Shown piece after piece: positions 33,281 through 42,257 of a stretch of 64,000 bases of DNA (the first letter of the stretch is position 1; every line of letters begins with the position of its first letter). The position numbers and the translations under genes are program-made. The notes below the pieces were generated by a model. That model saw only the letters and a list, made by a program, of their open reading frames with translations, ran no database searches and was not told the DNA's origin. The stretch is from Streptomyces sp. NBC_01264 (GTDB lineage: Bacteria > Actinomycetota > Actinomycetes > Streptomycetales > Streptomycetaceae), in NCBI RefSeq assembly GCF_026340675.1, contig NZ_JAPEOX010000002.1, positions 2,170,001 to 2,234,000 of the forward strand. Direction: 5' to 3'.

Positions 33281-33784
33281 TCAGCGCAGGCCGAGCAGGG
33301 CCTCCGGGGTACCGGTGAGGTCCGGGGCGATGACGCCCAGCGCGGGTGCGGTCACGTTCGGCAGCCCGTAGTTGGACGCGTCGGGCATGGTCAGCGGGGA
33401 GCCGACGAGCAGTCCCGGGGTCCGGGTGCGCAGGGTGGTCGCGGGGGCGTCCAGCGAGCCCTCGCCGTCCGTCTCCTTCGTGCCCGCCAGGTTCGGCACC
33501 GGGGAGGTGAGGAGGGTGTTCCCGAGCTCGGTGCCGATCGGCACCGCCGGCAGCAGCGGGGTCGGCAGCATGTCGCCCTTGTGGAACCGGGGCGCCTCGG
33601 GCGCTCCGACCACGGGCACCGGCACTCCGGTGGCCAGGTGCGGGACGTCCACGCCGAGCGTGGTCCGCACCGCGTCCAGGGGGACTCCCACCGGCACCGC
33701 GTCGGCCATGGCCGGGGTGGCCGCGCCTGCCGCGGCCATACAGGTCATGAGTGCCGCAATGCTTCCGCGCGCGGTCATCTTCAT
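33281..33784 (-). CDS. Secreted hypothetical protein
   Basis: 167 aa, not assigned to a family. A signal peptide ([20 protein letters not shown], cleavage near AMA-DA) is followed by a Pro/Val/Leu/Gly-rich chain without Cys. Short segments recur, for example [19 protein letters not shown] and [17 protein letters not shown], giving a weakly repetitive beta-like pattern. It has its own promoter region (33785-33948), and no partner genes suggest a role. Confidence 0.7.
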   Translation of the reverse strand: MKMTARGSIAALMTCMAAAGAATPAMADAVPVGVPLDAVRTTLGVDVPHLATGVPVPVVGAPEAPRFHKGDMLPTPLLPAVPIGTELGNTLLTSPVPNLAGTKETDGEGSLDAPATTLRTRTPGLLVGSPLTMPDASNYGLPNVTAPALGVIAPDLTGTPEALLGLR

Positions 33785-33948
33785 AGGTGACGTTCCGTCC
33801 TTCCAGGGTCGCGGACATTCCGCTGCCCTGGATGAACGATCCCGCCGGTGGTTTTCCCGGAGTTCTCCGCGAAAGTTCCCCCATACGACCTAATGAGCGG
33901 CCGTACGGGGGCCCTTCCTTGACGCCGGGTGGTTCCGGCCCGACACCG

Positions 33949-36510
33949 TCAGAGCCGCGGGTCCACCGGCTCCGACTCCAGCGCGAGGACGGCGAAGACC
34001 GCCTCGTGCACCCGCCACAGCGGCTCCCCGGCCGCCAGCCGGTCCACGGCCTCCAGGCCGAGCGCGTACTCGCGCAGGGCGAGCGAGCGCTTGTGCCCGA
34101 GGTGGCGTCCACGCAGCCGCTCCAGGTGGTCCGGACGCGTGTACTCGGGACCGTAGATGATCCGCAGGTACTCGCGTCCGCGCACCTTCACGCCCGGCTG
34201 CACGAGCCGGCCCTTGCCGTCCCTGGCGTACGCCTGGAGCGGTTTGACGACCATGCCCTCGCCGCCGGCGGCCGTCAGCTCCAGCCACCAGTCGGTACCC
34301 GCCCGTACCGAGGCCTCGTCGGCGGTGTCCACCAGGATCCGGCCGGTGCGGCGCAGCAGTCCGGTCCCGGCGGCCTCGTCGGCGGCGACGAGCCGGTCCA
34401 GCCAGAACAGCTGCTCGTCGTGGGGTACGGCCGCCAGCGAGCGGCCGGCCGCCGCCAGCAGCTGGAACGGGGCGAACCGTACGCCGTCCAGCCCGTCGGT
34501 GCTCCAGCAGTAGCGCCGGTACGCCTCGGTGAACTTCGCGGCGTCGGTGGCCCGGCCCCGCTGGCGCTCCAGGAGCTCGCCGGTGTCGACGCCCCGGGCC
34601 GCGGCCGCCTCCAGGGCGGCGACGGCGTCCGGGAACACGGCGCCGGAGGCCGCGCCCACGGCTGCGTACTGGTTGCGCAGCAGGCCGCCGGACTTCAGCG
34701 ACCAGGGCAGCAGTTCGCCGTCGACGAGCAGCCAGTCCGTGTCCAGTTCCTCCCAGAGCCCGGCGTCGGTGACCGCCGCCCGCAACCGGGCGAGGACCTC
34801 CTCGGTGACCTCGGGGTCCTTGAAGAAGGGCCGTCCGGTGCGGGTGTAGACGGACCCGGTGGGGCCGTCGACCCCGAACCGCTCGCGGGCCACGTCGGCG
34901 TCCTTGCAGAGCAGCACGGTGGCGCGGGAGCCCATGTGCTTCTCCTCGCAGACGACCTGGGCGATGCCGTCCTTGCGGTACTGCGCGAAGGCCTCGGCGG
35001 GGTGCTCCAGGTAGCCCTCGATGCGCGAGGTGGCCGTCGGCGCCATCGTCGGCGGGAGGTACGGCACCAGGCGCGGGTCCACGGCGAAGCGGCTCATCAC
35101 CTCCAGGGCGGCGGCCGCGTTCTCCTCGCGGACGTTGACGTTGCCCAGGTGCCGGGTCTCCACGATCCGGCGGCCGTGCACGTCGGCCAGGTCGAGCGGG
35201 CGCCCGTCGTGTCCGCCGGGCACCTCGGTGACGAGCGGCTTGACCGGCTCGTACCAGACCTTCTCGGCCGGTACGTCGACCAGTTCGCGCTCGGGCCAGC
35301 GCAGGGCGGTCATCCTCCCGCCGAAGACGGCTCCGGTGTCCAGGCAGATGGTGTTGTTGATCCAGGTGGTGTCCGGGACCGGCGTGTGGCCGTAGACCAC
35401 GACGGCCTTGCCCCGGTAGTCCTCGGCCCACGGATAGCGCACGGGCAGCCCGAACTCGTCGGTCTCCCCCGTGGTCTCCCCGTACAGGGCGTGCGAGCGG
35501 ACCCGGCCGGAGGTGCGGCCGTGGTACTTCTCGGGCAGCCCGGCGTGACAGACCACGAGCTTGCCGCCGTCGAGGACGTAGTGGCTGACCAGGCCCTGGA
35601 TGAAGGTGCGGACCTCCTGGACGAACTCCTCCGGCTCCCCTTCGAGCTGCTCGATGGTCTCGGCGAGGCCGTGGGTCCGCTGGACCTTGGAGCCCTTGAG
35701 GTGACGGGCGAGCTTGTTCTCGTGGTTGCCGGGCACGCACAGGGCGTTGCCGGATCCGACCATGCCCATCACCCGGCGCAGGACGCCCGGACTGTCCGGG
35801 CCGCGGTCGACGAGGTCGCCGACGAACACGGCGGTGCGGCCCTCGGGGTGGGACCCGTCCTCGTAGCCGAGCTTGGCGAGCAGGGTCTCCAGCTCGGAGG
35901 CACAGCCGTGGATGTCGCCGATGATGTCGAAGGGGCCGGTGAGGTGGGTGAGGTCGTTGAACCGCTTCTCCAGGACCACCTCGGCCGACTCGACCTCCTC
36001 GGGCGTGCGCAGCACGTGCACCTTGCGGAAGCCCTCGCGCTCCAGGCCGCGCAGCGAGCGCCGCAGGTCGCGGCGGTGGCGCTGGATGACGGCGCGCGGC
36101 AGCTTCGCCCGCTCGGGGCGGGCCGCGTTGCGCTCCGCGCAGACCTCCTCGGGCAGGTCGAGGACGATCGCGATGGGCAGGACGTCGTGCTCCCGGGCGA
36201 GCTGGACCAGCTGCCGGCGGGACTCCGCCTGGACGCTGGTGGCGTCGACCACGGTGAGGCGGCCGGCGGCGAGCCGCTTGCCCGCGATGTAGTGCAGGAC
36301 CTCGAAGGCGTCCTTGCTGGCGCTCTGGTCGTTCTCGTCGTCCGCGACCAGGCCCCGGCAGTAGTCGGAGGAGATGACCTCGGTGGGCTTGAAGTGCGTG
36401 CGGGCGAAGGTGGACTTGCCCGAACCGGTGGCGCCGATCAGGACGACGAGGGACAGGTCGGTGACGGGAAGTACACGCTTGCGATCGGTGGTGGGGATGG
36501 TGGTGGTCAT
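33949..36510 (-). CDS. pnkp: Polynucleotide kinase-phosphatase (bacterial RNA repair protein Pnkp)
   Basis: 853 aa with the three classic Pnkp modules. The N-terminal 5'-OH kinase has the P-loop GATGSGKST at 26-34. The central calcineurin-type 2',3'-phosphatase shows DIIGDIHGC, FVGDLVDRGPDS, GNHENK, VCHAGLP and VYGHTP. The C-terminal ligase/adenylyltransferase has the nucleotidyl Lys in EKHMGSRA at K524. Pnkp heals and seals broken RNA ends together with Hen1. The Hen1 gene overlaps it by four bases (36507-36510), so the two proteins are made from one transcript, as in other bacterial RNA repair operons. Confidence 0.95.
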   Translation of the reverse strand: MTTTIPTTDRKRVLPVTDLSLVVLIGATGSGKSTFARTHFKPTEVISSDYCRGLVADDENDQSASKDAFEVLHYIAGKRLAAGRLTVVDATSVQAESRRQLVQLAREHDVLPIAIVLDLPEEVCAERNAARPERAKLPRAVIQRHRRDLRRSLRGLEREGFRKVHVLRTPEEVESAEVVLEKRFNDLTHLTGPFDIIGDIHGCASELETLLAKLGYEDGSHPEGRTAVFVGDLVDRGPDSPGVLRRVMGMVGSGNALCVPGNHENKLARHLKGSKVQRTHGLAETIEQLEGEPEEFVQEVRTFIQGLVSHYVLDGGKLVVCHAGLPEKYHGRTSGRVRSHALYGETTGETDEFGLPVRYPWAEDYRGKAVVVYGHTPVPDTTWINNTICLDTGAVFGGRMTALRWPERELVDVPAEKVWYEPVKPLVTEVPGGHDGRPLDLADVHGRRIVETRHLGNVNVREENAAAALEVMSRFAVDPRLVPYLPPTMAPTATSRIEGYLEHPAEAFAQYRKDGIAQVVCEEKHMGSRATVLLCKDADVARERFGVDGPTGSVYTRTGRPFFKDPEVTEEVLARLRAAVTDAGLWEELDTDWLLVDGELLPWSLKSGGLLRNQYAAVGAASGAVFPDAVAALEAAAARGVDTGELLERQRGRATDAAKFTEAYRRYCWSTDGLDGVRFAPFQLLAAAGRSLAAVPHDEQLFWLDRLVAADEAAGTGLLRRTGRILVDTADEASVRAGTDWWLELTAAGGEGMVVKPLQAYARDGKGRLVQPGVKVRGREYLRIIYGPEYTRPDHLERLRGRHLGHKRSLALREYALGLEAVDRLAAGEPLWRVHEAVFAVLALESEPVDPRL

Positions 36511-37991
36511 GCTGCCTCGCCCTCCTTCGGGGTATCGGTGCCGGTAGTGGGGGTGTTCAGGGTGAAGACGGCCATCTGGGTCGGCGGCCCCACCTCGGAG
36601 TCGTCGTCGCCGACGGGCAGGTACGCGACGGTGTAGCCGTGCCGCGCGGCGACGTCCCCGGCCCAGGCCCGGAACTCCTCACGGGTCCACTCGAAGCGGT
36701 GGTCGCCGTGCCGGACGTGCCCGGCGGGCAGCGTCTCCCAGCGGACGTTGTACTCGACGTTCGGCGTGGTCACGAGGACCGTGCGGGGGCGTGCCGAGCC
36801 GAAGACCGCGTACTCCAGGGCGGGCAGCCGCTCGAGGTCCAGGTGCTCGATGACTTCGCTGAGCACGGCCGCGTCGTAGCCCACGAGCCGCTTGTCGGTG
36901 TACGCGAGCGAGCCCTGCATCAGGCGGACACGGGAGCTCTGCCGCTCCCCCATCCGCTCCAGCCGCAGCCGCCTCGCGGCGATGTTCAGCGCCCGGACGG
37001 ACACGTCCACGCCGACGATCTCGGTGTACGCCGGGTCCTTGAGCAGCGCCTGCACCAACTGGCCCTGGCCGCAGCCCAGGTCGAGGACACGGGCCGCACC
37101 GGCCGCCCCGAGCGCGCCGAGGATCGCCTCGCGGCGCAGCACGGCGAGCGGTACGGGCTTCTCCTCCGTGTCGCTGGTCTCGTCGACCGCATTGTCGAGT
37201 TCCTCCACCTCGCTGCCGTCGGCCTCGGCGAGGCGGACCAGCTCCAGGCGCTCCAGGGCGTCCTGGGTCAGCCGCTTGTGGCGGGCCAGGTAGCGGGAGG
37301 TGATCAGCGCGCTCTCCGGGTGTTCGGCGAGCCAGCCGTCCCCGGCGCGCAGCAGCTTGTCCACCTCGTCGGAGGCGATCCAGTAGTGCTTGGAGTCGTC
37401 GAGGACGGGCAGCAGGACGTACAGGCCGCGCAGCGCGTCGGAGAGACGCAGCTCGCCCTCCAGGACGAGGCGTACGTACCGGGAATCGCCCCACTCCGGG
37501 AAGGTCTCGTCGAGGGCGACCGGGGTGGCCGTGACCGACTCCCAGCCCAGCGGGCCGAACAGCCGGCGCACGAGGTCCGCACCGCCCCGGGCGGGCAGGA
37601 CCGGGATCTCGATGCGCAGCGGGCGCACCTCGTCGGGCAGCTCGGGGCGGGCCGCGCACTGCCCCTTGAGCGCGCTGCGGAACACGCCGCTCAGGGCGAC
37701 GGCCAGCAGCGAGGAGGCGGCGTAGGGGCGGTCGTTGACGTACTGCGCGAGCGCGGCGTCCGGGGTGCCGCCCTGCCCCTTGCCCTGACCGCGTCGCACG
37801 AGTGCGACGGGATCCACCTCCAGCAGCAGGGCCGCCGTGCACCGCTCGTCCGTGGCTTCGGGGTAGAAGACGTGGGCGGTGCCGTGGGAGGTGGAGAACG
37901 CCTGCGTCCTGCCGGGATGCTTGTGCAGCAGGAAGCCCAGGTCGGTGGCGGGGCGGTCAGGGGAGCCGGTGGTGGAGATCGTCAGGAACAC
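36507..37991 (-). CDS. hen1: 3'-terminal RNA ribose 2'-O-methyltransferase Hen1
   Basis: 494 aa from GTG 37991. The N-terminal half (residues ~1-245) is the bacterial Hen1 domain needed to activate Pnkp ligation. The C-terminal half is the methyltransferase: SAM site VLDLGCGQGQLVQALL, the metal/catalytic signature SEVIEHLDLERLPALE, and TTPNVEYNVRWETLP with later HGDHRFEW. It methylates the 2'-OH at the break before ligation so the same site cannot be cut again. It is the first gene of the pair. Confidence 0.95.
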   Translation of the reverse strand: MFLTISTTGSPDRPATDLGFLLHKHPGRTQAFSTSHGTAHVFYPEATDERCTAALLLEVDPVALVRRGQGKGQGGTPDAALAQYVNDRPYAASSLLAVALSGVFRSALKGQCAARPELPDEVRPLRIEIPVLPARGGADLVRRLFGPLGWESVTATPVALDETFPEWGDSRYVRLVLEGELRLSDALRGLYVLLPVLDDSKHYWIASDEVDKLLRAGDGWLAEHPESALITSRYLARHKRLTQDALERLELVRLAEADGSEVEELDNAVDETSDTEEKPVPLAVLRREAILGALGAAGAARVLDLGCGQGQLVQALLKDPAYTEIVGVDVSVRALNIAARRLRLERMGERQSSRVRLMQGSLAYTDKRLVGYDAAVLSEVIEHLDLERLPALEYAVFGSARPRTVLVTTPNVEYNVRWETLPAGHVRHGDHRFEWTREEFRAWAGDVAARHGYTVAYLPVGDDDSEVGPPTQMAVFTLNTPTTGTDTPKEGEAA

Positions 37992-38045
37992 ACGAGCGAT
38001 TGTTGCTGGTCACCGGTGGTGGGCGCGCCCCATTTTCCGGCGGCG

Positions 38046-39239
38046 CTAGTCGGTGTCCGTGGCCGCCAGGACGGCGAGGCGCAGGCCGTCCGGGGAGAGG
38101 GCCGCGATGCCGTAGTCGTCGCCGTCCTGGTGGAAGAACGCGGAGTCGGCCCTGAAGTGGAACCAGGTGTACTGCTCGGCCAGGCGTTCCACCTCGTCCG
38201 CGCTCGCGTGGAACGGAAGGCCGCACAGGCCCGCGAGCGAGCGCCATGCCTGCAGCCGGCCCCAGGCTCCGTACTGGCCGGAGTTGTAGAGACCCCCCAT
38301 GGAAGCGGTGGCGAAGAGCAGCGACCAGATGTCGCCCACGGGACGGGCGGCTATCTCGAAGCGGTGGGCGGCGCCGAGGTCCGAGACGCACTCCATCGGC
38401 AGAGTGGGGAGCAGGGCCGGCACCTGAGCGGGGGTGATGGGCCGGTCGGCCCGGAAGACCCAGGCCTCGGCGTAGCCCCAGTTGTCTTCGGCGGCGGTGA
38501 CGATGAGGTCGTGCTCGTCCACCGTCACGGAGTTGCGCAGCGGCGACGCCCCGGTCGGCCGGGGGGTCGGCGGATCCAGCCGGCCGCGCTCGGGCAGGCC
38601 GCTCTTCACGCCCGAGGACGAGCCGTTCACGGAATGGCGTGTGAAGTCGGGCTCGGTCTCCAGCGCGCGGCGGCGGTCGGGGAGCCAGGCCAGGGGATGC
38701 GTCCCCGAGCCGGGGCGCAGGGCCGGGAACGCGTCCGGGTCCACCCCGCGCAGCAGCAACTCGTGGAACAGGCACCGCCGCAGCTCACTGAGCCAGTGGT
38801 CCTCGGGGGCGTCCGCGAAGATCGTCCGGTCGAGGTCCGCGGCGGACTGGTGCTGGGCGAGGATCGTCGCCATGAGCCGCAGTTCGAGTGCCATGGATCC
38901 GCCGGCGGCCTCCTGGTCACCCAGGAGCTTGAGCAGCAGCGCGACGCTGTCACGGCCCGGGGTCGTGGCGAGGAGCCGTCGGAGGTAGGAGAGGTCGTCC
39001 CCGTGGATCCGGGCGGCCCGGGCGGCGGCCGCGTACCGGGAGGCGAGGTTCGAGCCCAGCTCCCGCAGAGGGGCGATGTCGCCTGCCATGGCGTGCTGGA
39101 GGGCCTCGTCGCGCGAGATGTATGCGGGTTCGCTGCCGCTGCCGGTCATCAGGTGGTTCGCCTCGTCGTTCACGGTGCGCCAGCCTAGCCACGTGGCCTC
39201 CACGAGGGGGGGGTCCAAGGGTGATGACGTATCCATCAT
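38046..39239 (-). CDS. Hypothetical protein, possibly DUF6183-like
   Basis: 397 aa, soluble, no catalytic motif recognised. Residues ~30-190 are helical with a run of Ala/Arg/Leu; ~250-397 look like an alpha/beta domain with EDNWGYAEAWVFRADRP and FHFRADSAFFHQDGDDYGIAALSPDGLRL. The family name is a recollection, not a verified match. It lies upstream of Hen1 on the same strand with a 54-base gap, so it could be transcribed with the RNA repair genes, but the gap and its own start region allow an independent role. The first ATG (39239) and the next (39236) are equally likely. Confidence 0.65.
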   Translation of the reverse strand: MMDTSSPLDPPLVEATWLGWRTVNDEANHLMTGSGSEPAYISRDEALQHAMAGDIAPLRELGSNLASRYAAAARAARIHGDDLSYLRRLLATTPGRDSVALLLKLLGDQEAAGGSMALELRLMATILAQHQSAADLDRTIFADAPEDHWLSELRRCLFHELLLRGVDPDAFPALRPGSGTHPLAWLPDRRRALETEPDFTRHSVNGSSSGVKSGLPERGRLDPPTPRPTGASPLRNSVTVDEHDLIVTAAEDNWGYAEAWVFRADRPITPAQVPALLPTLPMECVSDLGAAHRFEIAARPVGDIWSLLFATASMGGLYNSGQYGAWGRLQAWRSLAGLCGLPFHASADEVERLAEQYTWFHFRADSAFFHQDGDDYGIAALSPDGLRLAVLAATDTD

Positions 39240-39325
39240 GACAGGTCAGAGGCCGTTCTCGTAGGACGGACGGCACAGCCGTTCATCCTTGTCCGAGGCC
39301 CTGCGCGGCTCACAGAATCTCCCTC

Positions 39326-39748
39326 ATGAATCCCACGGAGAACATCAATCACGACGCCGTGCTGCGCGCCCGGGTGGCGCTCCTCGGATCGGGCACGCTG
39401 CCCGTCCGGGAGCGGGTGGCCGCCTACCGCGTCCTCGTCCAGGTGAGTCCGTTGGCCTATCTGCCCCTGCTGGCCGTCGCGTTGTACGCGTACAGCCGCC
39501 AGGAGTTCGCCCACCGGCCCGGCATGGCGCTCGCCCTGCGCGCCGAGTCCGTCGCCGCGGCGCGCAGGATGTGCGCCCTGGAACCCGGGGAGACCCAACT
39601 GCTGCTCAGCTCGCTGGTGCACTACCGCGAACAGCTGCTCCTGACGGAGCGTCCGGAGGAACTGGCCTCCGTAGAAGCCGAGATGAGCGCGCTGGTGGCC
39701 TCGGGCGGTGGATCGCCGGGCGCGCGCTGGGACCTCAGCGGAGCGTAG
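39326..39748 (+). CDS. Small hypothetical protein
   Basis: 140 aa, helical, with no family recognised. The pattern YRVLVQVSPLAYLPLLAVALYAYSRQE followed by repeated Ala/Arg/Glu helices and LEPGETQLLLSSLVHYREQLLL resembles TPR-like or bacterial helper proteins, without a clear repeat. Its 3' end overlaps the convergent homocysteine methyltransferase gene by 14 bases. Confidence 0.65.
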   Translation: MNPTENINHDAVLRARVALLGSGTLPVRERVAAYRVLVQVSPLAYLPLLAVALYAYSRQEFAHRPGMALALRAESVAAARRMCALEPGETQLLLSSLVHYREQLLLTERPEELASVEAEMSALVASGGGSPGARWDLSGA

Positions 39749-40646
39749 CGGCCAGTTCGGCGATGCGGTCGGGGCCGATGCGGCAGCAGCCGCCGACGAG
39801 GCGGGCCCCGGCCCGGTGCCAGGCGGCCGTGGGCCAGGGGGTGGAGGTGGCCGGGGCCCGCCAGGTGGCGGTGGCGGGCTCCCAGACCGAGCCGTCGTTG
39901 GGGTAGGCCAGCAGCGGTTCGGCGCTGACGGCGGCGGCCGCTTCGAGGGCGGGCAGGACCTCCGCCGGGTCGCAGCAGTTCACGCCGACGGCGATGACCT
40001 GCGGTGACCCGGCGGCGAGGGCGAAGGCCTCGGACAGGGGCTGCCCGGCCCGGGTGCGCCCACCCGCCACCGTGTAGCTCAGCCAGGCGCGGGCGCCGGT
40101 CTCCGCGAGCACGGTGAGCAGTGCTTCGGCCTCGGTGGTGTCCGGGACGGTCTCCAGCGCCAGCACGTCGGGGCCCTCGGCCAGCAGTGCCGCGATCCGG
40201 GGCCGGTGGAAGTCGGCCAGCTCCCGCACGCTCAGGCCGTAGCGGCCCCGGTACTCGGAGCCATCCGCCAGCACCGCCCCGTACGGGCCCACGGACGCGG
40301 CGACCCACACCTCGTGCTCCGCCGCCCGGGCCGCCGCGTCGGCCAGCCGCACGCTGCGCCGCAGCAGGGCCGTCGTGCGCTCCGGGCCGTAGCCGCGCCG
40401 GGCGAAGGCGGCGTACCCCACCTGGTAGCTCGCGGTGATCAGCACCTCGGCGCCGGCCCGCGCGTAGGCGGTGTGGGCGGCCGTCACCTGCTCCGGGTGC
40501 TCGGCGAGGACCCGGCCCGTCCAGAGGCCGCCGGACAGGTCGCAGCCCTGGTCGGCGAGCTGGTTGCTCAGTCCGCCGTCCAGGAGCACGGTCCGCCCGC
40601 CGGGGCCGGTGAGGGCCTCGGCGAGCGGTCGGGACGCGCGGGGCAC
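39735..40646 (-). CDS. mmuM: Homocysteine S-methyltransferase
   Basis: 303 aa. It transfers a methyl group from S-methylmethionine (or S-adenosylmethionine) to homocysteine to make methionine. The barrel start reads LLDGGLSNQLADQG; zinc is bound by Cys in GVNCCDP and the pair GGCCR near the C-terminus. Length and motifs fit MmuM/HMT. No S-methylmethionine permease gene is adjacent. It converges on and overlaps the small gene at 39326-39748. Confidence 0.92.
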   Translation of the reverse strand: MPRASRPLAEALTGPGGRTVLLDGGLSNQLADQGCDLSGGLWTGRVLAEHPEQVTAAHTAYARAGAEVLITASYQVGYAAFARRGYGPERTTALLRRSVRLADAAARAAEHEVWVAASVGPYGAVLADGSEYRGRYGLSVRELADFHRPRIAALLAEGPDVLALETVPDTTEAEALLTVLAETGARAWLSYTVAGGRTRAGQPLSEAFALAAGSPQVIAVGVNCCDPAEVLPALEAAAAVSAEPLLAYPNDGSVWEPATATWRAPATSTPWPTAAWHRAGARLVGGCCRIGPDRIAELAATLR

Positions 40647-40659
40647 GGTCGGCGTCCCG

Positions 40660-41583
40660 TCAGCCGAGCTGGGGCTGGACCCGGGAGGAGATCAGCTCCA
40701 GGTGGTCCAGATCGCCGAGGTCGAGCAGCTGGAGGTAGAGGCGGGAGGAGCCGACGGCCCCGTAGGCCGCGATCCGCTCCACCACCTCGTCCGGGGAGCC
40801 GGCGAGGCCGTTGGCCTTGAGCTCCGCCACGTCCCGGCCGATGGCGGCGGCCCGCCGGGCGACCTCCGCGTCGTCCTTGCCCACGCACACGACGAGGGCG
40901 TTGGAGTAGACGAGGTCGCCGGGCGCACGGCCGGCCTGCTCGGCCGCCGCACGGACCCGGCCGAACTGCCGCTCGCTGTCCGCGATCGAGGCGAAGGGCA
41001 TGTTGAACTCGTCCGCGTACCGGGCGGCGAGGCGCGGCGTGCGCTTCGCACCGTGGCCGCCGATCAGGACCGGGATCTTCTCCTGGGCCGGCTTGGGCAG
41101 CGCCGGGGAGTTCTCCACCTGGTAGTGGACGCCCGCGTAGTCGAAGGTGGCGCCGGGCTTGGTCGCCCACAGACCGGTGACGATCTCCAGCTGCTCCTCC
41201 AGCCGGGCGAGGCGCTCGGCCGGGAAGGGAATGCCGTACGCCTTGTGCTCCTCCTCGAACCAGCCCGCCCCCAGACCCAGTTCAATCCGGCCGCCCGACA
41301 TCTGGTCGACCTGCGCGACCTGGATGGCGAGCACGCCGGGGAGCCGGAAGGTACCGGCCGTCATCAGCGTGCCCAGCCGGATCCGCTTGGTCTCGCGGGC
41401 CAGGCCGGCCAGGGTGATCCAGGCGTCGGTGGGGCCGGGCAGACCGTCGGCCGCGCCCATGCGCAGGTAGTGGTCCGATCGGAAGAAGGCGTCGAAGCCC
41501 AGGTCCTCGGTGGCCTTGGCGACGCGCAGGAGGGTGTCGTAGCTCGCGCCCTGCTGGGGCTCGGTGAAGATACGGAGATCCAT
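40660..41583 (-). CDS. LLM-class, probably F420-dependent oxidoreductase
   Basis: 307 aa luciferase-like monooxygenase fold. The N-terminus MDLRIFTEPQQGASYDTLLRVAKATEDLGFDAFFRSDH, RLGTLMTAGTFRLPGVLA and SGGRIELGLGAGWFEEEH are hallmarks of the F420-using branch found in actinobacteria. The substrate is unknown. It ends 13 bases before the start of the homocysteine methyltransferase gene on the same strand, so the two may form an operon. Confidence 0.88.
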   Translation of the reverse strand: MDLRIFTEPQQGASYDTLLRVAKATEDLGFDAFFRSDHYLRMGAADGLPGPTDAWITLAGLARETKRIRLGTLMTAGTFRLPGVLAIQVAQVDQMSGGRIELGLGAGWFEEEHKAYGIPFPAERLARLEEQLEIVTGLWATKPGATFDYAGVHYQVENSPALPKPAQEKIPVLIGGHGAKRTPRLAARYADEFNMPFASIADSERQFGRVRAAAEQAGRAPGDLVYSNALVVCVGKDDAEVARRAAAIGRDVAELKANGLAGSPDEVVERIAAYGAVGSSRLYLQLLDLGDLDHLELISSRVQPQLG

Positions 41584-41786
41584 GTCTCCATCCTGCCCCT
41601 TCGGCCCCGGCCGGGTGAATCTGAGTCACCCGGACACTCCCCGCCGTCCGCGCCAGTGACCAGCCCGGATGGGGATCGTTGGCTCGGACGGAGCCGGACC
41701 GCCCGGCCCGCGCGCCGGCGGCCTTCGCCGGTGCGTCCCACCGCCCCCTTCCACCTCACGGAAGGGCCAGGGCCGAGGAGGCCGCC

Positions 41787-42074
41787 ATGTCCCAGGAGTC
41801 CGCGCCGGAGATCACCCGGCAATCGCATCAGGACTGTCAGACCGGGCAGGCAGCGCACGACCACGCACGCCAGGAGTCCGCGGTACCCGCCCAGGGCGGC
41901 GCGCCGAAGGGCCTGCTGCAGCAGATGGAAGAGCTGATGGCGGCGCTGAACGCCGACCTCTCGCAGCTCGACGCCGACCTCCAGTCCTCCACCGACCGCA
42001 GCCCCGCCGATCCGCTGCTCCAGGGCGGCCGCACCCCGGAGAGCGAACACCGCCCGTCCTACCGGCCCTCCTGA
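41787..42074 (+). CDS. Small hypothetical protein
   Basis: 95 aa from ATG 41787, chosen for the GAGGAGG just upstream; the frame is open to 41679 but without a ribosome site. Polar N-terminus (SQESAPEITRQSHQD) and a short amphipathic helix with coiled-coil character (LLQQMEELMAALNADLSQLDADLQSS). No family recognised. It is followed at once by a hairpin terminator. Confidence 0.6.
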   Translation: MSQESAPEITRQSHQDCQTGQAAHDHARQESAVPAQGGAPKGLLQQMEELMAALNADLSQLDADLQSSTDRSPADPLLQGGRTPESEHRPSYRPS

Positions 42075-42080
42075 CCACCC

Positions 42081-42106
42081 GGGTCCCGTCGCCCGCGACG
42101 GGACCC
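42081..42106 (+). terminator. Hairpin after the small gene
   Basis: GGGTCCCGTCG (42081-42091), loop CCCG, CGACGGGACCC (42096-42106) make a perfect 11-base stem only 6 bases after the stop codon at 42074. Confidence 0.7.
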
Positions 42107-42175
42107 CACCGGAACCCCGGGCCTCACCGGAGCCCCGGGCCCCACCGGAACCCCGGGCCCCACCGGAGCCCTCGG
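42104..42175. repeat. Four 18-base tandem repeats
   Basis: Four copies of an 18-base unit (CCCCACCGGAACCCCGGG and variants with A/G and C/T changes) lie head to tail at 42104-42121, 42122-42139, 42140-42157 and 42158-42175, between two convergent genes. They are not in a coding frame I can support. Confidence 0.75.
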
Positions 42176-42223
42176 GAGCACCAGGCAGCAATGGGCGGCA
42201 CCGGGCAGCACGCTCGAGCACTC

Positions 42224-42245
42224 CGGGGTGCTCCGGAGCACCCCG
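42224..42245. terminator. Perfect 22-base palindrome before the convergent gene end
   Basis: CGGGGTGCTCC followed directly by GGAGCACCCCG. It lies 13 bases beyond the stop of the minus-strand gene (42258) and probably ends its transcript. Confidence 0.55.
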
Positions 42246-42257
42246 CGGCACCCCGTC

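Noticed and set aside
42104..42175. CRISPR-like array
   Set aside because: The 18-base units are directly adjacent with no unique spacers; it is a simple tandem repeat.
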